From: Clavulina sp. PMI_390
Taxonomy: Eukaryota > Basidiomycota > Agaricomycetes > Cantharellales > Hydnaceae
NCBI GenBank assembly: GCA_015039315.1
Contig: WIDE01000002.1
Coordinates: 248,001 to 312,000, forward strand
Direction of reading: 5' to 3'
Length of the DNA stretch: 64,000 bases
This document shows, piece after piece, positions 49,640-61,874 of the stretch. Made by a program: the position numbers and the translations under genes. The notes beneath the pieces are model-generated. The model was not told the origin of the DNA. It saw only the letters and a program-made list of their open reading frames with translations, and ran no database searches. Numbering within the stretch: position 1 is the stretch's first letter; every line of letters starts with the position of its first letter.

Positions 49640-52159
49640 ATGGCTGGTCGCTGCGAAACTGGCATCTCTACAGCTACTTTCGGCTCAGCCCCGATGATGA
49701 GGTCTGACCCCCAATCGAGCTATCATGAGACACATCACACCCATACTGGGCTCAAGAGGACCACCAGCTCCCTCTCGATCCCTCCTTACCCCCACTACTC
49801 GAGCTCTCCATCCTCCTCGAGCTCCGCCTACTACACCTCTGAGCAGTCGATGAACATGAACACTGTTGACCTGAACAACTGGAGCTCGAGCTCAATGCAG
49901 TCGTCGCGCTCACGACCCGTCCCACTCTCTGGCGAAAAGCGCGTCTATCACGCCTCCTCTGGCAGCTACGAGTACTATGAGAACGACGACTATGATGAGT
50001 CGCCAGCCTTCCATCAACGCGCTACCCTCGCCACTCGCCATCCAAAGCACTCGCGTTCTGACGAGTCATTTGCCTCTACTGCCTCTTCGTCTGTCTCGGC
50101 CTTCTCCGATGACTCGGACGATGCGTGCTCAGGGGATGATGACAAATCGTCCTTCACCTCAGTGTCCCCCTCTCCCTCGAACGAGAGCCTCTCCTCGCTC
50201 TCCACATCTCCACGCACCCGCCATTCCCATCACAAATCACCATCAGCAAAGCGCGCATTCTTTCTGCCTAGTGCTCCTCCCTCGTATGATGAAGACGACG
50301 AAGAGGAATATCAAGTAGACGTGCAAGCATGCGCTCACTCTATTTCCAGCCATCATCACCATCAACACCAACATCATCCTCATACTCTTCGGCGCATCCA
50401 CCTAGTGGACCTCCGAAAATCGCGTGCACACTTTTCCATTCCCTCTGGCGGAAAAACCTCGCGCGCCACGGCCAGATCCGACGAAAATGACGATGCGCTG
50501 CTAATCCAAGAGCGACGACGGGGAGCACTGTTCCCGCTTAATACGCAAGATGAAAAGCAATTGTTGCATCATCTCGCAGAGCCCAATTCTAGTGTCTCGC
50601 GTGTAGCCCCCGAGGATTTCGCGCACCTCATGGGCCTCAACGTTATTGGTGCCGACAATATTAGCGCTGCGCCCACGATCCGCGAGAGGCGCTGGTCTAC
50701 GATCGAGAAAGAAAAATGGAAGGCCGAGTCTTCTCCGAGCAACTCGACACGCGTGCACGCGAGCGTGCTCGGTGAGGGCGAGGAACACCCGCTCTCTCTA
50801 TTGGCATCAAATACCCTGCCTGCGCTCATTGAGCCTGTGAGCACACATGGGAAGATGAACGAGATGGAGCGACGCGCTCGCTCGAGCAGTGTGTCGTCCG
50901 TCGCATCCACCGCGTCGTCCAACTGGTCGACTGCGACGACGCGCGCCGTGCCGCGAGCGTCGCCTAGAACTTCGTCGTCCTCTTCCCTGGCTGTCCCCCA
51001 CACGCGCTCGCGTCTCCCCATCCCTTCGTTCCTGCATCGCCCATCTGCAGCCTCGGTCGCTGCTTCATCTTCCTCTGAAGAGGAAGAGCAGAACATCCCC
51101 ACTATCACCCACGAAGAGGAGATGACCACTCACCTCATCACTCGCACCCCCTTCCTCTCTTGCCCATCTTCATCCTCATCACGAACATTCCAAGCTTTTC
51201 CTCTTGCCCTTCCACTCCTCACCACCCCCCGACCCTCCAAGGCTCTCCTGCGCTCACTCTGCCCCACACGGTTTTCTCTATCGTGGCAAGCACTCCGCCG
51301 CACTCCCGCGCAGCGCGCTGTCCTAGCTCCACGGGGCGCAGCACGCGCTCGCATGGGATCTGCCGGCATCAAGGAGGGGAGTGAGAAGATGAGGACGCGC
51401 TCGAATAGTCCCGCGGTGGATTGGTTCAGTGCGAGTGCCGACGTGGGCAGCTTCTTGCCTGGCCCTGATAATTTCCTGGACCTGGACGATGACGAGGAGG
51501 ACGAGACAACGACGGGGCAGTGCGATGCTTGGATGGGTGGAGAGGAGGACGGAGATGATGAGGATGAAGATGAGGACGATGTGGATGAGGACGAGTATGA
51601 GTATGACTCTGAAGAGGAGGATGAGCTCAATGACGTGTTCTCTTCCTATCGCCCCCGTCCTCATCAGAAGACCTCCAAGCCCAAGCCCTCTCCCAACCAT
51701 ATGGCCTATCATCGCTCACGCGTCGCCGACCACCCCCTGTTCTACCTCTCCTATGCAGTCGAGCACCTCACTGCGCAGAAAAGGCGCCTCGTCCCTCCTT
51801 CCTACTCCGGTTCCTCCCATCACCACCACTTTTCCCCTAGCTCACCCTACTACGGCCTCGAGGCGCGCGTCCCCTGGCGCACCGAACACCATCACGCGCT
51901 GCTGCTTTCGAGCAAGCGCAAGTATGGGCAAGGTGAAGGCGGGTGCGGCTACGATCGCGAGTACGAGCGCGACATGGACTGGTCCGTTGGCTGTGGTGAC
52001 GGTGCTGAGATTTGGAGGGCAGGCAAAGAACGATTGTGCGAGCGTGGCCGATGGGTCGTATTAGGTGAGCTCGGGCAAAAGCAGCAGCCAGAGGACGAGA
52101 AGAAGAGGATCAGAGTCGGAAGCACATTGCGGAACGTCTGCTTTGTTGCCGAGCCATAA
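49640..52159 (+). CDS. Single-exon 839-residue low-complexity protein
   Basis: An uninterrupted frame of 2520 bases starts at the first in-frame ATG (49640, MAGRCETGISTATF). The protein has Ser runs, a His-rich segment (SSHHHHQHQHHPHTLRR), a central folded-looking block around APEDFAHLMGLNVIGADN, and a very acidic run of about 35 residues (EEDGDDEDEDEDDVDEDEYE within it). The C-terminal ~130 residues look most ordered: HPLFYLSYAVEHLTAQKRRL and WVVLGELG, ending RNVCFVAEP. No family was recognised. The absence of introns in such a long frame is unusual beside its intron-rich neighbours. The reading frame is supported by its length and by codon-like composition, but several overlapping frames also stay open because of repetitive codons. 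Function unknown. Confidence 0.7.
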   Translation: MAGRCETGISTATFGSAPMMRSDPQSSYHETHHTHTGLKRTTSSLSIPPYPHYSSSPSSSSSAYYTSEQSMNMNTVDLNNWSSSSMQSSRSRPVPLSGEKRVYHASSGSYEYYENDDYDESPAFHQRATLATRHPKHSRSDESFASTASSSVSAFSDDSDDACSGDDDKSSFTSVSPSPSNESLSSLSTSPRTRHSHHKSPSAKRAFFLPSAPPSYDEDDEEEYQVDVQACAHSISSHHHHQHQHHPHTLRRIHLVDLRKSRAHFSIPSGGKTSRATARSDENDDALLIQERRRGALFPLNTQDEKQLLHHLAEPNSSVSRVAPEDFAHLMGLNVIGADNISAAPTIRERRWSTIEKEKWKAESSPSNSTRVHASVLGEGEEHPLSLLASNTLPALIEPVSTHGKMNEMERRARSSSVSSVASTASSNWSTATTRAVPRASPRTSSSSSLAVPHTRSRLPIPSFLHRPSAASVAASSSSEEEEQNIPTITHEEEMTTHLITRTPFLSCPSSSSSRTFQAFPLALPLLTTPRPSKALLRSLCPTRFSLSWQALRRTPAQRAVLAPRGAARARMGSAGIKEGSEKMRTRSNSPAVDWFSASADVGSFLPGPDNFLDLDDDEEDETTTGQCDAWMGGEEDGDDEDEDEDDVDEDEYEYDSEEEDELNDVFSSYRPRPHQKTSKPKPSPNHMAYHRSRVADHPLFYLSYAVEHLTAQKRRLVPPSYSGSSHHHHFSPSSPYYGLEARVPWRTEHHHALLLSSKRKYGQGEGGCGYDREYERDMDWSVGCGDGAEIWRAGKERLCERGRWVVLGELGQKQQPEDEKKRIRVGSTLRNVCFVAEP

Positions 52160-53646
52160 TTTTTCTGCCTCACCGTATCTTTCTATCTCTTTGAACCTTA
52201 CATTCCCACTTTTAATGTGGTTTATCATTATTCCTTTTGTGATTGCGCTTTTTTCTTTTCTTTCTTCCATCGACTGACTGTATCTTGACGTGCTTGACGC
52301 GCGCGCCCTTGCAATCCTTTGACTCCATTTCATTACCATTACCGCGTTGTTGTATATTCTTCAGTTTTATATCTCATTCTACGCGACCGCCCTTCCTTTG
52401 GATCTCCCTCCTTTTTCCTGTAGCACCATACCCACTCGTTAAACTTCTTCAACCTTGATCGCTCTTTTGTTCAACTGTTTCTGTTTCTCCTGTATATTTT
52501 TTTTGGGACCGCCGTCGATATTCTACTAGTATGGATGAATCTATCCTCTACTTTTTGCGTATCCAAAACTACCATGTGTGTGCCAGTGCCAGCTGTGCTT
52601 GAACTGAGTGCAAATCATGTGAGGCCCACACCAACACCTGTACCCTCCTGAATTTCTTCCTTACCCTCTGTTACAATATCACAACGCAAGAACCCAGCTT
52701 TGAATCACCCCAGGACAATATTGTGAGATTTCTGGGAATTTTCGGAATTCTTCGCGCGACAGGTCCGATTTGACTCGTCAAACTGGGAATCCATTGGTGC
52801 TGCGTCGCCCTCCCACATATTCCCCTCATCGCGCAGAAAATTGACAATAGTCTCGGAATATCTCTAATGCGATGCCATGTGTTGAGGACACGTACAAAAT
52901 GAGAAAACAAATGGGATATAATAGGTGTGAAAAGCTGTGAGCCATGGGATTCTGGGTGGCTGGCGAGCAAGCGCGTGGTTTGTTTGGCCAAGTATGCATG
53001 CGCACATGGGGACGCGGGTCATTCATGATGTATATTGCACTCAAGTCAGACGAATCGCGCAAAGAATTACGGAGATTTACGGAAATTTGCACAGCGTGCG
53101 GTAATAGCCTAGGGCAACGACACGTGCTGTGCAAGGCGGTGACTCAGGCCGTGCCTTGGTGCCTGTTGCGATGGCTAGGTACTCGTGTTGCTCGTCAGTT
53201 GCACATGGGTCCTGAGTCACCTGTGGGGTTATGGCGTTCACATGGCGTTCATTAAGGGGAAAGCACAGAGACTACCGCTATGAAATGACAAAAACAGCCA
53301 CATCCATACAACATTGTCCTGTACGCAAAAATTATATCACAACAATCGCGAGTCCGTATTCAAACTAAAAAAAGGTGTAGCAGTGCAAAACAGAAGGGAA
53401 TCATGCCGATTAGTGGGGGTCCAGTACGGGTGGTAGAGTCGCTGTGAAACGACCCAGAAAGTTTATGACAGGGGTGGCTTGATGTAAGCGGAGCGGGACA
53501 GCGGAAAAGGCGGTTGTCACCGGCTAACAAATAACGGAGCAGAAGGCATGTCAGTAGCAGTCACCGTGAAACCTCGTTCACCCATACATGGCAAGCTCAG
53601 GTAACCCTTACTTAGTCTTTGGCAGGGTCGCGGAGGAAATAGCAGT
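52160..53646. other. 1.5 kb intergenic region
   Basis: The first 350 bases are T-rich and look like a 3' untranslated region. The remainder holds only short frames and the 3' end of DOT1. No repeat or RNA gene was recognised. Confidence 0.5.
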
Positions 53647-56054
<2,408 letters not shown>

Positions 56055-56688
56055 GGTGCTTCTAGGGAGGTAACGGCACGGCCAAAGTGTCACGCGAGCA
56101 AGTTGGAGCGTGCACTAAGAGACGAGTTTGGACCAAAGGTGGAAGGAAGGGTCTAAACGCAGCAAAGCGAGATATAGTTCTAGCTCCTAGTTGAAGAAGC
56201 AAAAGAACGAGCCTTCCACAATGCGTTTCAATACTGAGCTGCAGTTACCCGGTGGTAGTTCGCTCCTAGAGGCACTGAAGAAGAACATGGAGCACGCATT
56301 TAGCACTTGGACAACTTTTCGCATGAGCCAGCAAGCCAAACCTGAGACCTCGAGACATACGTTTATGTGGCCTCCTTTGCGGATCCGTTTGAGGAGGCGA
56401 CGCGGTGCACGTGACCCCCTTTGCTTGAATCAAGAATCGATCTCCATCGAGCTGTGACCACAACTTCTGTCCTCAGTTTTCTGTCTCGTTTCTCGTTTCT
56501 CTTCTCTTTGTCTCCTCTCTCCTCTCTCGTCTCCAAGTTTTTCGATTCTTCTTCCACGTGAGCGGACTGTTTTTCGGCCCCCCGTCATTACCTAACTTGC
56601 ACCACCCCCTGCTCTCAGCTGCCCTCATCTGTTCCCCCCCTTCGTCTATCTCTTTCCTCCTTCTTCGTTACACTAAAACGCCGCGATC
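56055..56688. promoter_or_regulatory. Shared upstream region of DOT1 and PUB1
   Basis: This interval separates two divergent start codons. A long CT-rich tract lies at about 56467-56540 on the plus strand before PUB1, and a second pyrimidine-rich block at 56600-56665. Such tracts often mark transcription start regions of highly expressed fungal genes. No TATA box was recognised. Confidence 0.5.
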
Positions 56689-58225
56689 ATGAGCGCCAGT
56701 CCTGCAGCCGAGGCCCCTGTAAGCATATATCGTGATCCCCTTGGAAAAATTCTGACGTGTAACATTTTTCATCGTTTAGCGTCGTGCTCACCTTTACGTC
56801 GGTAACCTGTCCCCGCGGGTCACGGAGTACATGTTGACCGAGATCTTTGCCGTCGCTGGTGCCGTCCAGCACGTCAAGATCATCCCTGACCGCAACTACC
56901 AGCATGGCGGTCTCAACTACGGTTTCGTCGAGTACATGGACATGCGTGCAGCGGAGACCGCCTTGCAGACTCTCAATGGCCGCAAGATCTTTGATACTGA
57001 GATTCGTGTCAACTGGGCATACCAGGGCCAGCAGAACAAGGAGGACACCACGGGACACTACCACGTCTTCGTCGGTGACCTCAGCCCCGAAGTCAACGAC
57101 GATGTCCTCAGCAAGGCCTTTGCTGCGTTCGGCACCCTCTCTGATGCACGAGTCATGTGGGATATGAATTCAGGCAAATCGCGCGGTTATGGTTTCCTAG
57201 CTTTCCGTGACAAGACCGACGCCGAGCAAGCCATCGCCACCATGAACGGGGAGTGGCTTGGCTCTCGTGCCATCCGTGTCAACTGGGCCAACCAGAAAAC
57301 GCAAGGCGCTTTGCCTGGCATGCCTGGCACCCCCGGTGGTGCTGGCGGTTTCGGCAGCAACAACGGGGCTCGTCCAGGTGGAGGTATGGGCGGAGCCGGC
57401 GGTGCGCCTGCCCCGGTCAACTTTATGGGCGGTCCTCTCTCGTACGAGACTGTTGTAACCCAGACGCCTTCGTTCAACACTACCGTCTATGTTGGTAATC
57501 TGGTGCCGTACTGCACCCAGGCCGACTTGATCCCTCTCTTCCAGTCGATCGGCTACCTCTCCGAGATCCGCATGCAGTCTGACCGTGGTTTCGCCTTTGT
57601 CAAGCTTGATACGCATGAGAATGCGGCCATGGCTATCGTCCAGCTCCAAGGCCAACTCGTTCATGGGCGCCCAATCAAGTGCTCATGGGGCAAGGATCGT
57701 GCTGATGGCGGTGGCGCGCAACCTGGTGGTGCTATTCCCGGTCAGGCAGCGGTTTCTCCGTACGGCAACATGGTGCGGATTTTTCGCTCAGCGATTGACC
57801 GTGTTTAGATAAGTCGTGATGTACTAACATTATTCTTTCCGTCCATGCTAGCCAATGTACGGGATGCCCCAGCCTAACCAGTTCGCACAATTCGGTTACG
57901 GTTACCCTGGGTTTGGCCAATCTCCCGCTGGTCAACAGCCTGGTGCTGTGGCTGGTGCCCCCGGCGCCACTCAGCCCGCTGCTGGTGCCGATGCGGCGGC
58001 AGGTCAAGCCCAGCAAGGACAGCAACAATGGAGCCAGGATCAGCAGAATGCTTATGCTGCCGCGTATGCCCAAGCCGCTCAGCAGCCGCAGCAGTTCTGG
58101 GGAGGTGAGTCGATCCCTTGATGGCCCTGCAAGCTGTCCGGAACATTGATTGAACCGTGTTCGAATCCCCAGGTTACTACGGGCAGCAGCCCGCCGCTGA
58201 CGGCCAGCAACAGCCTGGCTCCTAA
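56689..58225 (+). CDS. PUB1: PUB1/TIA-1-like RNA-binding protein with three RRMs
   Basis: Exon 1 encodes MSASPAAEAP and joins RRAHLYVGNLSPRVTEYML. RRM1 has RNP2 LYVGNL and RNP1 NYGFVEYM. RRM2 has VFVGDLSPEVNDDVL and SRGYGFLAF. After a Gly/Pro-rich spacer, RRM3 has TVYVGNLVPYCTQADLIPLF and RGFAFVKL. The C-terminus is Gln/Ala/Gly-rich (GQAQQGQQQWSQDQQNA) and prion-like. This layout, two close RRMs then a third and a Gln-rich tail, is that of yeast Pub1, fission yeast Csx1 and TIA-1, which bind U-rich RNA, stabilise mRNAs and enter stress granules; Nam8 is a relative. Four exons are seen, with the third and last short ones adding YGMPQPNQFAQFGYGYP and YYGQQPAADGQQQPGS. Strong codon bias and a CT-rich promoter suggest high expression. 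Confidence 0.93.
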
Positions 58226-59492
58226 GCAGCGGATGATTTCTTCTTTTGAAGTTGCTCTTTTTGCGCCGTGCTCTGTTCTTGTGTCCTCGATCTGAACTAT
58301 TGTCTCTTCCTCTCCACGGTTTGCAGAACTTCTGAAGTTTTTGTCGGTGTGTATCTCGAGCATTTCTTGCACCGATTTACACTACATGCAACGTCTTATT
58401 CTTTTGGTCTGATCCATTCTATTGATCCTCTTCCATGTCCTCCCATTTTTTACTCGTCCCTCATCACTCGTCATTCCATGTCGTTTTCTTTACTTTTCGA
58501 AACACGCGCGCCTGTGACACTGACTCTCCCACTCCATTTTTCCATTCAGTTTCTCCCTTTTACGTCCCCTTCCACTAGCTGTTCCTCTATCTCAATCGTC
58601 CTCTCTGTTTCCTGAACCCTCGCTTACGCTGCACCCCAAACCGAATGCTTCTGTTGTTCTGCCTTCTTTTCTAATTGTCGTCTGCCGAAGCAGTTCCTTC
58701 AGCGGTGATTCTCTTTGGGTTCGTGTTCTGCCTTTGATTATGCTTGAGTTTCTGCCTCTGCCTGCAGCCATTCCCATCTCTCTTTCCTCGTGTTCCGTTT
58801 CTACTTCACTCATGGTCTGAGCTCCTCTCGTGTGCACTTGCAGTACAACTCTCCTCATGTAGCGTATAGTTCTTGCTCCACTCATCATTCACTCTCATAG
58901 TCTCGAGCTCTCTTCTTTCGCGTCTCTCACTCGCATTATTCGAGATCCCGGCCTTTATATCTGTCCTCCCTCCCACTCGTCTTACATCATATTGTTCTTT
59001 CTTCCTCGCCTCCTATATGATTCCCTTTTCTGAATGTGTGAAAAGTATGCCTCTCGAATACCTCCGTTTGCCAACCTTCTACTTGAGAGCCCAAGTCGTC
59101 AAAGGTGGAATATTCAACGACGTCAGTTTCTGAGATGAAAAGTCTTTTATTCAGCTACTACCCATATCAGTGACTGCATGTAATTGTCCCGCCGTGAACC
59201 ATCCCAGCCTGGCTGGCTGAGTTCACGGCACGTGGCAAAACACAGACAAACATTGCACTTTCCCCTTCAACATTCATCCCACAAATCGATGCTCCATTGA
59301 CACAATCACCCAAACCGTTGATCTTTCCGTGCCCTCCGAAAGAAATTGGCCCACGGAGCGTTTTGCGGATTCTTGGGGCTGTATAAAAGTTCATTGCAAT
59401 TGCACACCGGAATATTCACGCCGCATCTAATTATAAACATTATTACACAAAAAATCCAGGCGAAGCACTGTATCCTCAATTATCAATCACAT
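58226..59492. other. 3' region of PUB1 and intergenic sequence
   Basis: About 800 bases after the PUB1 stop are strongly T/C-rich with no recognisable frame, probably a long 3' untranslated region. The rest is AT-rich up to the inverted repeat. No gene was recognised. Confidence 0.5.
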
Positions 59493-59812
59493 AATCACCA
59501 ATTTGTGTGTTTTTGGGAAGGTCGAGTGTTGATGTGTGTGATATGATGGGAAGTGAAACTTGAAAGTCACACTCACAGGTTCATAATTCACTCTCGAGAC
59601 CACATGTCCTCTGGGCCAGGCAGGACCACAGGCGATGGGAGGATAACATCGCTATGTCTGCTGTTGGTCTAATGATCACAGTAACATCGAGATGTTGTGA
59701 TAGGGTGTTGATTCTGCTGTTTGTGCGTCGTTGGGTCCGTCACTGTTCAAGAAGCACTTACAGGCTCTCAACACAATCCCAGCGTCCATTAGCTCAGTGG
59801 TAGAGCGTTGTA
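59493..59812 (+). repeat. Left arm of a facing inverted duplication
   Basis: This arm is the reverse complement of 61245-61777 apart from the N run there. The inner part, from the CTATGTCTGCTG segment to the tRNA anticodon stem, matches nearly perfectly; the outer part has more substitutions and one small insertion/deletion near 59552-59565. The arm runs into the 5' half of the tRNA gene. Confidence 0.85.
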
Positions 59813-59877
59813 CTTATGAGAAACCTTAATTTTCCTTAGCCATGCAACGGCCGCCAGTTCGACCCTGGCATGGACGA
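59783..59877 (+). tRNA. Intron-containing tRNA, anticodon UAU (isoleucine)
   Basis: A full cloverleaf is visible. The acceptor stem CGTCCAT pairs with ATGGACG over seven bases, followed by discriminator A at 59877. The D arm is GCTC-AGTGGTA-GAGC. The anticodon stem TTGTA pairs with TGCAA with one GU pair; the loop gives anticodon TAT at 59815-59817. A 23-base intron lies at 59819-59841, at the canonical place after position 37. The variable loop is five bases and the T arm is GCCAG-TTCGACC-CTGGC. A and B boxes are present and TTTTT follows. Two oddities: position 37 is G, where tRNAs reading A-starting codons normally have A, and the first pair is C1-G72, usual for eukaryotic tRNA-Tyr. It could be a decayed copy. 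The 3' CCA is added after transcription. Confidence 0.75.
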
Positions 59878-59882
59878 TTTTT
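59878..59882 (+). terminator. RNA polymerase III terminator
   Basis: Five Ts directly follow the discriminator base of the tRNA, enough to stop RNA polymerase III. Confidence 0.65.
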
Positions 59883-61244
59883 CTTCCAAGTCCATGCCAG
59901 AATCAGTCGCGCGACCTATCTGCTCTTGCCCAAGTGGCAGCTATCTATTATTTTTATGCCCCACTACAAGATACCATAAGATTCAGTTCGGTTCTATAGA
60001 TCACCCTCAAGGGACCTTGATACGGTAGTTGACTGGTTGCCTACAGTCGACACCAAAGAAGTGCGCAACTTCTGTTTTGCATTCGTGAAACATCAGTCAC
60101 TCCAAAGTGAGCAAGCTACCTAATGAACGGCCTCGTTTATAACCCGGCTGAGCGTTATCCCTTGGGATCTCTCCCTGTGCGGCGGGAAAAGGAGGGCTCG
60201 TATTCTCAGCACGGGATGTGCTCTCAGCAGCTAGTAGAACATGAAACCGATGCTACCATCGTATTCCAAGAAGCAAATCACTGATTCATGGTACCGAAAA
60301 GCGATGCTTCGATCTTTATTATTGACCATCATATGCGATCTGGTGTAATATTCCGCCCACGCAAACACTTGAGAAGTGTGATACTACCTCTTCATTTTTC
60401 CTTTCTTCTGTTCTGGTGGCTCTAACATATTTATGTGGCTCCTATAGGACGCTTAGACACCTTTACAACATAGTCTCCATGGGTTTTTGCTGACTCGGCA
60501 TCAGACTGTGGCTCTGAACACTGTGGCTTCCTCTGAACACCTCTCCATTAGGGCATTGTGATTGATCTCCACATGAAGCTTTTATGAGATTATCTCCCTG
60601 TATTATAGATGCTCTTTTCTACCCCAAACCTATTTATATCTCTAGTATTCTTGATTCTTCCTTCTTGTTCCCTGGGTGACATGCACAGGCAAGAGCTGGC
60701 ACGTCTTTCATGTCTATCGGTTCCCTGAATACAGATATCTCCTCCATAAAGATAAGGTTCTGATTTCTTCGTGTAGTGCTTTGAATAGTAAACAAAAGCG
60801 TGTTTCATCTGTCTCCGTTTCCTGTTGGTTAGATTGCATCATTGGTTTGCGTCTTGTCTCTCTACTGGGAGATGCTGTACTTCACTGTAGAAGAGCGGTG
60901 CCTGGATGTTCCTGGCCACCATCGTTGTTTAAGGGTATTGTCAAAGTGCGTAGGTCGAATAAGATATCTAATAGCCCCTTTGGTTTGCCCAGTGGGTCGT
61001 GAGATTCTGCGCTGACGGTAGCATGGTAGTTTCTTTATCAATGATTAGAAGTATTGCAGACAAATATCATATCACACCAGCTGTAGCACTGTGGCTCCCG
61101 TGGGATGCAGCTTAGATTCCACCCTAGCTGCGAACGCTGTTGCCCGAATTCTGGAAACTGGATCTCGGTCTCTCCATTTGGACAGTTCAAACTAGGGCTA
61201 CATTGAATACGACAGAATATGGAATCCAATAGTCTGAAATCCGC
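59883..61244. other. Spacer between the inverted repeat arms
   Basis: This 1.4 kb spacer holds no recognisable gene. The longest plus frame (60676-61002, 108 residues) has no known feature and no transposase-like motif. It has mixed AT-rich composition. If the arms paired, it would be the loop of a large cruciform. Confidence 0.5.
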
Positions 61245-61274
61245 TACAACGCTCTACCACTGAGTTAATGGACG
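61245..61274 (-). pseudogene. Truncated 5' half of the tRNA gene
   Basis: This is a 30-base copy of the tRNA from its first base through the 5' strand of the anticodon stem, after which the sequence differs completely. The substitution at the first D-stem base would also break a pair. It lacks the anticodon, intron, T arm and B box and cannot make a tRNA. Confidence 0.85.
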
Positions 61275-61320
61275 CTGGGATTGTGTTGAGAGCCTGTAAG
61301 TGCTTCTTGAACAGTGACGG

Positions 61321-61545
61321 NNNNNNNNNNNNNNNNNNNNNNNNNNNNNNNNNNNNNNNNNNNNNNNNNNNNNNNNNNNNNNNNNNNNNNNNNNNNNNNN
61401 NNNNNNNNNNNNNNNNNNNNNNNNNNNNNNNNNNNNNNNNNNNNNNNNNNNNNNNNNNNNNNNNNNNNNNNNNNNNNNNNNNNNNNNNNNNNNNNNNNNN
61501 NNNNNNNNNNNNNNNNNNNNNNNNNNNNNNNNNNNNNNNNNNNNN
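61321..61545. other. Assembly gap (225 Ns)
   Basis: Unresolved bases inside the right repeat arm. The equivalent place in the left arm (between TGCGTCGT and CCGTCACTG) contains only about five bases, so the gap length is probably not the true distance. Confidence 0.98.
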
Positions 61546-61874
61546 ACGACGCACAAACAGCAGAATCAACACCCTATCACAACATCTCGATGTTACTGTG
61601 ATCATTAGACCAACAGCAGACATAGCGATGTTATCCTCCCGTCGCCCGTGTTCCTCCCTGGCTCAGAGGACATGTGGTCTCGAGAGTGAATTATGAGCCT
61701 GTGAGTGTGACTTTCTCTTCACATCATATCACACACATCAACACTCGACCTTCCCAAAAACACACAACTTGGTGATTTGATTATCCAAAGAATCCCGTGT
61801 CCTAAAAATTATCCATGCTTGGCAAACGATACGCAAGTATTTATGGACGCAATTTCACCAACCTCCACGTCAAC

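Larger units (their letters stand above)
61245..61777 (-). repeat. Right arm of the inverted duplication, interrupted by Ns
   Basis: Reads on the minus strand as a copy of 59493-59812. The N run takes 225 of its bases. It starts exactly with the last base of a tRNA anticodon stem (61245-61274 is a 5' tRNA half on the minus strand). The D stem there carries one change, GCTC to ACTC. Ends 98 bases from the UTP11 stop codon. Confidence 0.85.

Noticed and set aside
51130..51630. 166-residue Ser-rich minus-strand frame
   Set aside because: It is the antisense of the acidic Asp/Glu run of the single-exon gene, which gives Ser/Ile-rich shadow translations.
58155..58175. T-arm-like GTTCGAATCCC
   Set aside because: It is inside the last PUB1 intron and lacks the other arms of a tRNA.
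59883..61244. Spacer of the inverted repeat as a DNA transposon body
   Set aside because: No transposase-like frame, no clear target-site duplication and no second copy in the window; the idea remains open but unsupported.
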